A stretch of DNA of 64,000 nt from contig JAKSZP010013322.1 of assembly GCA_022478985.1 (NCBI GenBank), forward strand, positions 86,064-150,063. The letters are read 5' to 3'. Below, piece after piece: positions 23,120 to 33,838 of the stretch (its first letter is position 1; every line of letters begins with the position of its first letter). Origin of the DNA: Massospora cicadina (taxonomy: Eukaryota > Entomophthoromycota > Entomophthoromycetes > Entomophthorales > Entomophthoraceae). Made by a program: the position numbers and the translations under genes. The notes under the pieces are model-generated. The model ran no database searches, was not told the origin of the DNA, and saw only the letters and a program-made list of their open reading frames with translations.

Positions 23120-24060
23120 TTTTATCAGATTTATGACAAGATATAACTAAAAAAGGGACACTTTACAAAGTCATTGAGGGCAAAAAGTATATTTTACAAA
23201 ACCATCAGTTCAAACAGACATCGTTTTGGCTTCCCATAAGGCCATAGGGCATGGTGGATTAAAAAAGATGAAGGAGCATCTGAAGCAATTCTTTTATCTG
23301 GAGTCAATGCATTTCAACATCCAAGAAACGGTAGAATGCTGTGCAGAGTGTCAAGGTAAGAAACCGTTCTGAAAAAAGCACATCTTATCAGCTTGTTTGG
23401 CTTAAGTTTGCCTAATACCATATCTAACAATGTTGTCAGCCCTCTTACAACAAGCAATTTGAAAACATAAAAATTATTGTAGCTATCAACCACTTGACTA
23501 AATGGGTTGAAGAAAAGGCTATTTGGGAAGCAGGAGCGGCAACTACAGCCAAGTTCGTCCTGGAAAACATCTTCCACAAGCATGGATGTCCTCAGATTAT
23601 TCTTACCAATAATGGAGCAAATTTCACTGCCAATGTCTTTGCTAAGCTCAACCATTTAATGGGAGTACAAGGCATGCTTTCTACTACCTATCATCCTGAA
23701 ACTAATGGTACAGTTGATCACACAAATGGGAAGTTGGTGAACATTATTGGAAAATTAACTTTGACCAAACCATCTGAATGAAGTACTTATTTGAGTTTGC
23801 CAGTATTTGCCTACAATATCTCCTACCTTTTGGCAACCACGATGTCCCCTTTTCAGTTATTATTTGGAAGAAATTTGGCTCTAACCTCGCTTCTATATTT
23901 AGTCCTAGAAGATCCTGGAAAGAACAGTTATCCTCAATATATCGAGAAGCTTACAGATACCTTAATTGAACTGCAAGCTCAAGCCTTTGACAACAGTTTT
24001 GCTTTGAAAAAGGCCTAACATGAAAAAGTATACAAAAGTCGCTAAAAATTGCCCAACTTT
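23120..24060 (+). pseudogene. gypsy5 integrase, broken
   Basis: The HHCC finger is visible as HKAIGHGG (His-X4-His, near 23240) and CCAECQGKKPF (Cys-X2-Cys, near 23337). The core continues in an open frame 23494-23781 with WVEEKAIWEAGAATTAKF, IILTNNGANF and STTYHPETNGTVDH, then 23791-24018. The second catalytic Asp, in ITDNG of the relative gypsy1, is Asn here (TNNG), while the Glu in YHPETNG is present. No chromodomain follows. The region after 24018 is a degenerate SH3-like C-terminal part. Confidence 0.86.
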
Positions 24061-24350
24061 GAAGTTAACAATGAAGTTATATGTTTCAACACCCACAGAT
24101 TGGGCCAATTGCAATAGTTAGATCACATTTGGGTTGGACTATTCATAATAATTGAGAAGACATCATAGTTCATATACACAATCAAGGATATTAGGACTGT
24201 CCATAATTACAACTGAGTCCATGCAAAAGTTCTAATAAGGTTCAATAAGTTGACTGATTAAGAATAATATATAGATAATAAGAGCTTTGCAAAGAGAGTA
24301 AAAAATAAAGAAAAAAACAAAAATGTATATACTAAGAAAAGTTTAAAGTA
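24061..24350 (+). other. gypsy5 integrase end and 3' untranslated DNA
   Basis: This is AT-rich sequence with remains of the integrase C-terminus (a DHIWVGLFIIIEKTS-like stretch near 24120-24165). It ends in AAAAGTTTAAAGTA (24337-24350), the target duplicated by LINE2a. The same DNA continues at 37599. Confidence 0.6.
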
Positions 24351-24590
24351 GAAAACTTTTTTCTCTTGTTACAAACACTTTTGCAACATAAATGATTAAA
24401 GTCTAGGTAAGTTTGATAATCTCATCGAGGAGATTGATGTGCACCCAATGTTGGGTAGCAGTTGGGAGAGCAAAACTAAAAGCACAGGAGTGGGAAACCA
24501 CCATTCAAGTTTCACAAACGCCCCAGCAACACTGGCAGCCTAAATAAAGTTAATAGTAAAAAACCGGCGGTTAGCATTTTTCCAGAATTT

Positions 24591-24985
24591 TTGGTCTGGC
24601 AAGCATGCTGTAATCAGTTCATCAAAACGCCACAATCCCAGCCCCTGTTGTCAGTGGAGCATGGGGCGCAAGTTTTCCTGGATATACAACAAATGGCACT
24701 TTGGGAAAAGTTTTGTGGAGAAGTACACACATTTCCTGACTGCAGTGTACGTTGCACCGCACTCCATGCCCCAAGGGTGGCTGGATTTTGGGTTCAAGAC
24801 CAAATTGCGGCAGATGAAGCCACAAAAGTGCAGGTGGTGGTGGACCTCCTGGGTGGTCAACAGATAGTTGACACAAAATGAATTTGTTAAACTAAATAAA
24901 ACCAAATTTTGTAACGTTTGAATTCCTTCCTACAACAATTAAGTGCACCATGCTGGAGCACCACCTAATGACTGGGCTCAACGAG
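24591..24985 (+). pseudogene. LINE2a ORF1, amino part (before gypsy1)
   Basis: The frame reads MVWQACCNQFIKTPQSQPLL and continues FLDIQQMALWEKFCGEVHTF, shifted near 24745, then VQDQIAADEATKVQVVVDLL. LINE2b has the matching VRVYLDIQKTALWEKFCEDE and SKIAADEAAAVRIVVDLPEG (60427-60756). The gene is cut at 24985 by the gypsy1 5' LTR and resumes at 32969, where the nucleotide alignment with LINE2b continues without loss. Confidence 0.85.
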
Positions 24986-25539
24986 TGTCACAATTCTGAT
25001 ATGACTGAATGATAAGCTTGGAACAGCTAGGGCGGATTGGAAAGAATCCGCCAAACATGATATCAGTTACAATTATATGAGTAACTTAAGATGAGGCGAT
25101 ATTGTGATATAATGGGTTACAAATGAATCGCCTCTAAAATAAGGCAATAAGGCGATGTTTACATTTGATACATACAATTTAATTTGCCTCCAATTAGGGT
25201 GATAGAGAGTTAAAGAATAACAAGCCAAAATTGAGGAGAATTAACGGAATAGAATAGTCCAACCTACGAGAGCAATATCATTCAAAGCAGCTATATACAA
25301 GTGAGATGGGCAATTGAGAAAGGTAGGTTGTTAATAGTAGAGAGAGAGCAGAACAACAAAATGTCGCTGTATTTATAAAAGTAAATAAAGAGTTGTTGGG
25401 GCGATTGCTCCTATTTTTAGTATATTTTTAAGCGTGTTCAAAGGACTGATGATCCCCACATCGTCTGTCTGTTGTTCAGTGGGTTTGACCTGTGAGAACA
25501 ATATGGCGGATCCTAATGATATCATCTGAAATTATAACA
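24986..25539 (+). repeat. gypsy1 5' LTR
   Basis: This 554-bp LTR runs TG to CA and is nearly identical to 32407-32963. Shared landmarks are ATGATAAGCTTGGAACAGCTAG at the start, GGAGAATTAACGGAATAG in the middle and TCAGTGGG near the end. A TATTTATAAAAG box-like stretch at about 25370 may be its promoter. Confidence 0.95.
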
Positions 25540-25540
25540 G

Positions 25541-25549
25541 TGGTGCTCA
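25541..25549 (+). promoter_or_regulatory. gypsy1 primer-binding site
   Basis: TGGTGCTCA begins one base after the LTR end and equals the gypsy5 PBS. It marks the start of minus-strand DNA synthesis. Confidence 0.8.
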
Positions 25550-25595
25550 TAACAGGGGGCCCATTGATTAACCAATAAGTACTCCTAATCTCCAG

Positions 25596-27124
25596 TTGTC
25601 AGCTATGTCTTATACATCCTGCGTTGCTGGGGAATCTTCACAAAACACCGCACCAGCTGAGTATGAGGAACTCAAACTCACACTAGACGCAGTGCTCAAA
25701 AAACAGGATGAACTTCTTCAAGAAAGGAATAATGTCATGCACCAGCTTGATTTCACTTTTAGCCAAATGAAAATTCTGGGACAACAAAACAAGAAACTTG
25801 CTAACTGGTTGGATGATACTACCAAATGGCTGCAGTGCGCAGAGTGGAAATTGACCAGTTCCTCTCAGTCTTCTCACTGGAAAGAGGATGAACAACAAGG
25901 GGGGCACCATATGAGGAAGAATATGACGCTGGTCAGAGCTATTACACCCAGGATGGTAGTACTGGATACAAATATGAGTCAGAGTGCCAATTCCACAAGT
26001 AATGGTGGTGCTGCCCATGGCAGAAGGACACAATACCCCTGAGGTGGAAGACATACCAACTTCCACTGGTCCATCTTATCATCAGAAAACTACTTTTGGA
26101 TCCCGACCCATTCCTCAGTATGGACCAAAAAGCTGTGAATGGGATGAGGAGGTTAATATAAAGAAACTACCTCCATTTGACCAAAATGGGAATATTCATG
26201 GCTTCTTCAAACAGTTTGAATTTGCAGTGGAAGGCGCATCCAATATACGGAAGGCTAAACTGTTGATATCTGCCTTGGATGTTGGGAGTGCCAATCAAGT
26301 CACCTGTTATCTCCCAAGTAGCTCTGTTACCTATAGGGATGTAAAAGATACCATGATTCGCCTGTTTGGGGGTTACCTCAAAGATGTCACAGTGGAAAGC
26401 GGAATTCTTAATGATTGTGTTCCACCAAAATGAGACTCTCCTGGAGTTCGCTGATTGATTTACGATGGAAGCTCACATGCTGATTGGGGCAGGATACTTA
26501 GTGGAAGCCAACATGTACATCGCCACGACCTCCATGGTGAAGCCATACCAAGAGCTTCACAATGTCATTTCACCGCTTCTGGATGACGACGTTTCCCTGC
26601 TCAAGATTGTACAGTTTTTGCGTCGCATATCTCCTAACTTTCCACTGCTAGGTATGGAACAGAAGACTACCACCTCTACTGTACCCTCTTATTCAGGAGA
26701 ATACTCCATCCGACTCACATTCCACCTAGCAACCCTCAACCTTACTATAACTCTTTGCCTCATCCTCAGCCAGATTATACTCAACAGTTTGATCATCGTC
26801 CAGGGACTGGTTACAAAAACTGTTAGCAACCTAGCTACTGACCAGGACCTAGTTATGCTGAACGTCAGCAATCATCTTAATGAACTGGGCCTGGTTACAC
26901 CAAATGACCCCAAACTTTCCAATTTAAACCCTCTTATGAAAATCAAGGACGTGGCACTTATGGGGTTAGGTGCTATGAATGCGGCCGCCCTGGTCACTTG
27001 GATCAATTCTGCCATAACCGTCGTGTGCACTACATACACCAAGGTCAATACTACCAGAGAAAAGATGGAGCAGAGTAGAGACAGGACTCTCTACCACCGC
27101 AATTTTAACTCAAAAGGTCCCTGA
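25596..27124 (+). pseudogene. gypsy1 gag with zinc knuckle, frameshifted
   Basis: The first frame (25596-26042) begins MSAMSYTSCVAGESSQNTAP and includes a coiled-coil-like segment (LTLDAVLKKQDELLQERNN). The second frame (25984-26433) carries the capsid block KKLPPFDQNGNIHGFFKQFE and ends with a stop near 26431. The third part, after a shift, holds Pro/Tyr-rich repeats and a good CCHC knuckle CYECGRPGHLDQFC at 26971-27012. It is homologous to the gypsy5 gag (18172-20330). The knuckle is intact here and degenerate there. Confidence 0.88.
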
Positions 27125-27499
27125 ATCAATAGTAGTATATCCCGCGGAAGTCCCTCAGTATGATGATGGAATTTTTAACATCATCCAGTTGGAGGAGTGA
27201 ACGTAGTGACATGAGCTCAAGCTAAGGCCATGACGGATGAAGGATCCCCAGAACAACTGAAGCCATATTCCTGTCAAATGCTTAATCAAGTTTCCTCAGA
27301 CAATCTGGATTCTGCTGCAGATGCGCTAACTCTAAAAGGAGCAAACGTTTCCCTTCCAGTAGACGCCATTGTCAAAGAATATCCCAAAGTTGGTGAGGGG
27401 ATGATGAGTTTTCTTGAAAAAGAGATCCCATAAATGTCCATATATTAAACAGTCAATATTCTTCTTATTCTGAGTGTACTTACTGTGATATTTTTGTAG

Positions 27500-27810
27500 C
27501 AAAAATAGAGTTTGCACTATAATAGATACTGTTGCTCCAGTCAACATAGTTTCCACTAAGTTGATGGCGAAGTTGACGTTAAAGCCTGATGTGTACCATC
27601 AAATGGTGTATGGAACTGCTGGAGCAGAAAGTACCATCTCTGAGAGAGCTTACAGTGCGCTACCTCTGCACTTTGGGTCCATTGTTGTCATAGCTCCAGC
27701 GATTGTGCTACTAAATGAAAACTATGACTTGCTAATTGGAACCACTTTCTTGAGACATTTCAGGCTGTCATCAATATGACGGAGGAGACCCTTGCCATTT
27801 TAGGATAGTG
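27500..27810 (+). pseudogene. gypsy1 aspartic protease, active site altered
   Basis: The block TIIDTVAPVNIVSTKLM corresponds to the retropepsin active site, but the usual Asp-Thr/Ser-Gly-Ala is Asp-Thr-Val-Ala. The Gly is lost by a single G-to-T change. The downstream YSALPLHFGSIVVIAPAIV and YDLLIGTTFLRHF match gypsy5. An open frame covers 27561-27779, with a shift near 27770. Confidence 0.83.
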
Positions 27811-27989
27811 GATCCCAATTTACTTCACCTCTAGAAGAGTGCCAAAGGATCTGATGCACATGAGCTATATCAATATTGCATATAGTGATGGGGTGATGTC
27901 AGTTCACTATCATTGACTAAAAAAGACTTGGACCCTTCCCCAGCAGATATATGAACATCAAGGGATACCTCTCTGAGCTGCATGGCCCA

Positions 27990-28459
27990 TATCTATTCCT
28001 TCTGGACATCAAGTTTTAGTGAACACCAAGTTAGAGGTAGAAGTGCCTGTTGGGCTATATGGGGAAGTCATTGGGCTCTGTCATCAAACACGGTTTGAGC
28101 TTCATGTGGCTCCAGGGATTATACTTTTAGGCCATGGAGAGATTAAGGTTTTGTTAGCAAATCTCCAGAACAAACCAATGCAAATCCGCCGACACCACTA
28201 GTAGTGTATTTACATTTGACTCCAATAGAAGAGGTTCTTCAGGTTCATGATTTCAGGTCGTTGGATGAATTTGGTCTATCAGTCGAGGTACTGGCCAGTG
28301 TAATGATGGTGGTACCACGGAGTAATTTAATAGGGCTATCAGAAGAACAAAAAGACAAGCAATAGCTTCATTTCAGAAGTCAAGGAGATTTTTGCTGTCA
28401 ATGATCACGACTTAGGGTGTGCTTGGGGGGGTGGTCCATTGAGTGGACACAGGAGATCT
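27990..28459 (+). pseudogene. gypsy1 RT amino part (before solo LTR)
   Basis: The pre-RT linker VEVPVGLYGEVIGLCHQTRF and VAPGIILLGHGEIKVLLANL match the gypsy5 region at 21370-21500. The stretch EIFAVNDHDLGCAWG then VVH-stop-VDTGD is the start of the polymerase. The frame is cut at 28459, exactly within VDTGD/HPPIR, by the solo LTR. It continues at 29888. Confidence 0.8.
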
Positions 28460-29887
28460 TGTCATGTAAACGGCAGAAGAAGTTTAGGCCGGCCTGCCAG
28501 TTGGGATGCTTAAGCACCCAAAAAGCAATCCAGAATGCCAGAGGCATTGCTGACTGAATGACGTTTTATGGAGCTGGGAATTGGGAGATGACAAATCGTT
28601 GGTGTAAGACAATAGTGAATATGATCCTGAGAACAAACCAAATCAAGGCCGCCCCAGACCCTGGAGGTCTTGCTGCAGGGGGAAGAACCACAGATATGCT
28701 TTCAACAAGTTCACCAGTATATGGGGCTGGTTTGACTGGGAAGACAAGGGGGCGGATCCTTGCTTGAAGATGGTGGACATAAGGCAACAAGATCCCAGTT
28801 TATTGTTGATGAAAGTTTATAATGATAGAGTTAAATTGCCAGAAGTATCTAGCTCGCTGAATCCAAGCTTACAACGGTGGGGGACATAGTGACCATGAGT
28901 AGTGGTAGAGTCCATACAGTGTACAAACTGATGGGCCACCAGAGAAAAGCCATTGGAAATGCGGCCAAAAGGAAATCAATAAAATCAAAATTTATTGGTT
29001 TTTGAGGCAAAATTTTATTGCAAAGGAAAAGGAAGAAAATTGACTAACAATTTTCTCAGTGCAATGCAACTGATTAAATAGTGGTCAATTGATGCGGGGA
29101 CAAGCCAGGATTAAGACCCTCAATTTCGACCTAACTGGCAAATAATTCAGGATTGGGCGGATGAGTTCACTGGGAACTGACATCGAAGAATTTGGCAGCA
29201 GCCAAGTTGCTGTCAATTTGACCTCAAACATCCAAACTGAGGCTGCGCTACATTTCTAATGGTTAGCATAATGGCATTTGGACCAACAAGCAGCGGGAAT
29301 CCCCCAAGGCCACCCCACATAGAGGCGGTCCCATTTGGTTGGAAACAGGTTTGGGACGCCCAACCCCCATGCCTGGTTGCTGGGCTGTTCATTCAGTCAA
29401 AAGCGTTGCATTGGCCACAATGCCCGATTTGCTGGAAGGGAGCTTTAAACCCTTGTTAATGGTGTCTGATGCTATTACCTGCCCATCAGGGATGATCCAC
29501 GACAATTTTGAGGGGGTTGATTTTTTCAATCATAGTATCGGCCAAATTGAAACCTTTAGCGATTCCAGCTGATTGATCAGTATTCATCCCTTTCTGACTA
29601 CATGGAATCTGAACATTGGGCTGACTACCACTCAATTTGGGCTAATCAATTTCATTTCAGCAATCTCAGCGCAGATTTCCCTGATTAACTATATGAGTTC
29701 TGCCAAGGTGAGTGTGGGCACCGGGGGAGGGATCTGAAGCAGAAGGGCTGTTACCTAGCGCTCATCTACCACGTGGGCGAGATCTCCCAGGGTAACGAGG
29801 GGTACAGCCGCCCTCTTTGATACCTTCTTACTCAGGAATGGGAAAAGGGCCTGATCAATGGCCAGGGGACATTCCCCAGGACTTACA
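28460..29887 (-). mobile_element. Solo LTR of the gypsy2 family inside gypsy1 RT
   Basis: The 1428-bp insert starts TGTCATGTAAACGG and ends GGACTTACA. It aligns end to end with the gypsy2 LTRs at 44817-46034 and 61095-62314 (shared TTTAGACCAAACTGCCA-like start, GCAACTGATTAAATAGTG, CCACCCCACATAG, GGTACAGC). Its right flank is ATCAT, and the left flank ATCT fits the same pentamer with one base lost. Removing it joins VDTGD to HPPIR. No internal genes are present, so it is an LTR-LTR recombination remnant. Orientation is inferred from gypsy2. Confidence 0.85.
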
Positions 29888-30720
29888 ATCATCCCCCCAT
29901 AAGGTCTTGGCTGATCTGCTGATTGAGGGCAGTGGAAGACGTTGTCACAGAGGAAATCAACAAGTTGCTGGATCAAGGGATGCATGAACCGTCCAAGAGT
30001 CTTTGGGCTTTGCCCGTTCTGATTGTAAAAAAGAAGGATGGCACCAACCGCATAGTAGTAGATTACCAGAAGCTCAATAGTATTACAAAAAAGGACTCGT
30101 ACCCCTTGCCAAGAAATGACAATACTTTGGATTGTTTAGGGAAAGCCCATTATTTTTCAGCAATGGACTTGATATCAGTTTACTGGAAAAATCAAGCTAC
30201 CCGCAGCAGAACAGGAAAAATGCGCTGTAATCACATCCAAAGACCTTTTTTCACCTGACTCAGATGCCTCAAGGGCTGTGTAACGCCCCAGCTACATTTC
30301 AGTGAGCCATGTACTTTATTATTGATGACCTGAAGCTGTCATGCGTCCTCATATACCTAAATGATATTAATGTTTTCTCTAGAACCTTTTTGGAGCACCT
30401 CAAACATTTAGAAGCAGTATTCCGCCAGCATGATGAGCAAACGTCAAAATACAGCCTCGAAAATGTAACTTCTTCAAAGATCTGTTGGAATACTTGGGGT
30501 CTGTGGTAGACTTTAAGGGCTGAAACCACAGCCAGCTAAGGTGGAGGCCATCCATAAAATGACTACACCTAATAGTAACGTGACATACAGGTATTTTTGG
30601 GAATGGTCAGTTACTACCAGCGCTTCATCCCTAACTTTAGCTGTATTGAGGGCCTTTATTTGAGCTGTTAAAAAAAGGTTGCTGTATTTGAATGGATGGA
30701 ATGTTGTCAATACGACTATA
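29888..30720 (+). pseudogene. gypsy1 RT carboxy part, YLND active site
   Basis: The polymerase continues with RAVEDVVTEEINKLLDQGMH, SLWALPVLIVKKKDGTNRIV, DYQKLNSITKKDSYPLP (open frame 29923-30258), then QMPQGLCNAPATFQ and LIYLNDINVFSR. The catalytic motif Tyr-X-Asp-Asp is Tyr-Leu-Asn-Asp at 30354-30365, a GAT-to-AAT change that should inactivate it. The thumb follows with GMVSYYQRFIPNFS-like codons near 30603. Frameshifts occur near 30255 and 30480. Confidence 0.9.
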
Positions 30721-30759
30721 ATACACTTTGTACGGCGCTGACCAGTGCGCCAGTGCTAT

Positions 30760-31150
30760 AATATCCAAACTTTGATAGGGAGTTAATAATTCAGATGGAT
30801 GCGCCCCTTTCCACTGTTGGGGTGGTAATTTCTCAGAAAGATGACGAGAGAGAGGAGCATCCTATAGCATACTGCAGTTGAAGTCTGAAATGCCATGAGC
30901 TTAATTATACTATGACCAAATGGTAGTGCTTAGCAGTGATCTATGCATATAAGCAAATTAGAGCCTACTTGCACGGGGTAAAGTTTAAAGTTGTAACAAA
31001 TCATGCATCATTAGGCTGGTTGCAGAACCTCAAAGAGCCTGAAGGGCGTTTGGCTTAATGGGCTCTTAAGCTGCAGGCTTATGACTTCAAGATCCTTCAC
31101 CGCCTAGGAGTAAAGCATCAGAACTCTGACTGTTTATCTTGATTACCGAC
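30760..31150 (+). pseudogene. gypsy1 RNase H, broken
   Basis: Blocks include REFIIQMDAPLSTVGVVISQ (the first Asp in MDAP), EREEHPIAYCS, LNYTMTKW-stop-CLAVIYA, LHGVKFKVVTNHASLGWLQN and EPEGRLA-stop-WALKLQAYD, then LHRLGVKHQNSDCLS. The order and wording match the gypsy6 and gypsy5 relics. At least three in-frame stops are present. Confidence 0.86.
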
Positions 31151-31229
31151 TGTTGCCATGATGGTGGACCTCAGTGATGTGATGTACAATAAGATGCTCA
31201 GCAGAAAATATGCCGATGAACCGCCCCAA

Positions 31230-32340
31230 GTGATCAAAGCGTTAAATGAGATGTGAACAAATACCTTTCAATGGAATGGGGAACTGTACAAGTGGATTAA
31301 TGATTCTACAGTGAATTTTCTGCGACCCTCAGCATGGGTGGGAATTATTATGAGCGCCCACAAGGCATTTGGACATGGTGGGGTGCGCAAGACAATGGAT
31401 TTGTTGCGCCCTCAGTACTATTGGGAAAGCATAAGCTTCGATGTGCTCATAACCATTTCCTGTTGCCATCAGTGCCAAGTGGAGAAGCCATTCTGCCATA
31501 AGTCTCATAATGGGTAGTGAAACCACATTTTGCTTGGCATACAGTTTTCCTTGATGTCGTTAGTCCTTTGCCAACAGGAGCTAAACGGTGTAAGTACATT
31601 CTGGTGGCTATCAACCAATTGACCTGTTGGGTTGAAGCGCAAGCAATACGGGATTTGGGGGCAGTCACAGTGGCCAAGTTCATAATGGAATGCATTATTC
31701 AGCGACATGGCTTCCCTCAGTTCATTATCACTGATAACGGAACCAACTTCACCTTGCACATCCTCCACAAACTGAACGAGCTTATTGGTATCCGCAGGGT
31801 TCTAATGACTCCATATCACCCTGAGTCCAATGGAATGGTCAAACAGGTGAATGGGACTTTAGTGAACATAATACGAAAATTAGTAATGGATTGACCTTCT
31901 TATTGGAGCTCCTTCCTTTCCACTGCCATGTTTGCCTATAACACTAGTTACCATTCCGCCACGGGGAAGAGCCCCTTCCAACTACTATACGGCTGACATC
32001 TGGCTCTTCCAGCATTACTTTATTTGTGTGTAGAAGACACTGGCATAATGGAATCCCACCACTATTTGATAATCTTGCGAACACTCTGATAAAATTGAAA
32101 ACCAAAGCATATTCCTTCAGCTTAGCCAAGAAGATCAGGAATCAGGCTGCCATTCAAGTACGTCATAGTGGGTGGCGCAGTTCAAAGAGGGTGATATGGT
32201 TCTCTTCCATGACCGACATGGGTTCAGGCAGAAACACAAGCTGGCCAGTATTTGGATTGGTCCATTCAAAGTTATAGAGAAAACTGGGGTCGATGCTTAT
32301 ATCATCAAGGGCCCCACAAGTGGTCAGATCATTAACTGAG
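31230..32340 (+). pseudogene. gypsy1 integrase, near-complete core
   Basis: The HHCC finger shows AHKAFGHGGVRKTMD (His-X4-His) and CCHQCQVEKPF (Cys-X2-Cys) in the open frame 31311-31517. The catalytic core lies in 31517-31894 with VFLDVVSPLP (Asp), FIITDNGTNF (Asp) and PYHPESNGMVKQVN (Glu), so the DDE triad is present. It then shifts to TAMFAYNTSYHSATGKSPFQ. The C-terminal SH3-like part near 32160-32330 reads RHGFRQKHKLASIWIGPFKV. No chromodomain follows before the PPT. Confidence 0.9.
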
Positions 32341-32393
32341 TGAATGCGAAGTTTCTCCAACCATATAAGCAATAGGAGCCTTATCATCCAGTC

Positions 32394-32403
32394 AAGGAGG
32401 GGG
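32394..32403 (+). promoter_or_regulatory. gypsy1 polypurine tract
   Basis: AAGGAGGGGG followed by TAA lies directly before the 3' LTR start TGTTGTAATTCC at 32407. It would prime plus-strand DNA synthesis. Confidence 0.8.
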
Positions 32404-32406
32404 TAA

Positions 32407-32963
32407 TGTTGTAATTCCAATATGACTGGATGATAAGCTTGGAACAGCTAGGGCGGAGTTGGAAAGAATCCTCCAAACATGATATCAGTTACAATCAATT
32501 TGAGTGCCTCAAGATGAGGCGATATTGGGATATAATGGGTTATTAATGGATCGCCTCTAAAATAAGGCAATAAGGCGATGTTGAAATTTTTTAAATACAA
32601 TTTAATTTGCCTTCAATTAGGGTGATAGAGAGTTAAAGAATAAGAAAGCCAAAATTGAGGAGAATTAACGGAATAGAATAGTCCAACCTACGAGAGCAAT
32701 ATCATTCAAAGCAGCTATATACAAGTGAGATGGGCAATTGAGAAAGGTAGGTTGTTAATAGTAAAGAGAGAGCAGAACAGCAAAATGTCGCTGTATTTAT
32801 AAAAGCAAATAAAGAGTCATTGGGGCGATTGCTTCTATTTTTAGTATATCTTTAAGCGTGTTCAAAGGACTGACAATCCCCACATCATCTGTCTGTTGTT
32901 CAGTGGGCTCAACCTGTGCGAACAATATGGCGGATCCTAATGATATCATCTGAAATTATAACA
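32407..32963 (+). repeat. gypsy1 3' LTR
   Basis: This 557-bp LTR, TGTTGTAATTCC to ATTATAACA, matches 24986-25539 over its whole length with scattered substitutions, many of them C/T or G/A. Confidence 0.95.
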
Positions 32964-32968
32964 ATGAG

Positions 32969-33838
32969 TATGGGGAAATCCAATCCTTTGAGATGCAGCA
33001 CTTTACGCTCATGCCAGATCTGTGCACGGGCAAAGCGATTGCTGTACTCACCCCATCTGTAGGGGTTGCAGAAGATTTGACCCAAATCCCTCACACCGCT
33101 TTTGTGGAAATTGATGGGCAAGAATCCCACCCATTCAGGGCTACCGTGGATAGCGCGCCTTCTATCTGCACCTTCTGTCACGCTAATGGCCACAAGGCCC
33201 ATACCTGCCCTGCCAAGGAGGGCATTACCCAAAATGAAATTATTCCAGATGCAATGAGCTGTGCAGACGCCCATTATGAACTGGATATAGACCCTGATTC
33301 CGTCTTCCCATGGGGTGCTCCAGGGTGCTACATTCAAGTCAACTCTGTGTCCCCACAGGAGCATAAGAAGGCCAAATAGGCCTGCAGAGCAGCAGCTAAG
33401 TTGGCGGCCAAGACCACAACCATGATCCCACACACCCAGCTCTAGGAGGACATTGAGTCATTTGCTGCGGAAGCGGCTCATAAATCCTTCCATCATTCAG
33501 ATTGGTCCACCCAAGCTGAGGACCCAACGGGTGAGTCAGATTCACCCACCCAATGTTATTAAGCCTTAATTGAAACCAAGTCACCTACCAATATACCTAC
33601 TGAATTGTTGCCTGTATGCAATGGTGCACCTCAGGTGCACACCATGACGAAAATTTGTACAAAGGGGGAAATAAGCAGAAGGCAAAAGCCAACGCCAATC
33701 CCACCACAAAAGCATCCCATAATGACACTTACTCTGTAGCACAGAATATCCGCGCTGCCATATGGCGATATGCTGAAAAACAGAAGGCTTAAGGGCATGG
33801 GTGCCCTTCCCCTTGCACCTAAGGTGCAATGGGGGGAG
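32969..33838 (+). pseudogene. LINE2a ORF1, carboxy part with CCHC knuckle
   Basis: Continuing from 24985, the frame reads YGEIQSFEMQHFTLMPDLCT and STICTFCHANGHKAHTC-type residues; the knuckle CTFCHANGHKAHTC (C-X2-C-X4-H-X4-C) is at 33167-33208. The open frame 32993-33379 aligns with 59825-60262 of LINE2b. A stop at 33379 is followed by an Ala/Lys-rich AARAKTT-type segment. The ORF ends near the GGTGCAATGGGG stretch before the endonuclease. Confidence 0.88.

Larger units (their letters stand above)
24986..32963 (+). mobile_element. gypsy1: Ty3/gypsy element inside LINE2a ORF1
   Basis: It starts TGTCACAATTC (24986) and ends ATTATAACA (32963). The target pentamer is ACGAG at 24981-24985 and ATGAG at 32964-32968, one CpG-to-TpG difference. 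LTRs are 554 and 557 bp. Between them lie PBS, gag, protease, RT (split by a solo LTR at 28460-29887), RNase H, integrase and PPT. It belongs to the same lineage as gypsy5: same PBS, similar gag and integrase, no chromodomain. Every gene is broken, but less than in gypsy5. Confidence 0.95.

Noticed and set aside
28558..28767. Possible captured gene between gypsy1 RT halves
   Set aside because: The segment lies within the solo LTR limits and neighbouring sequence aligns with gypsy2 LTRs. No protein family is recognisable.
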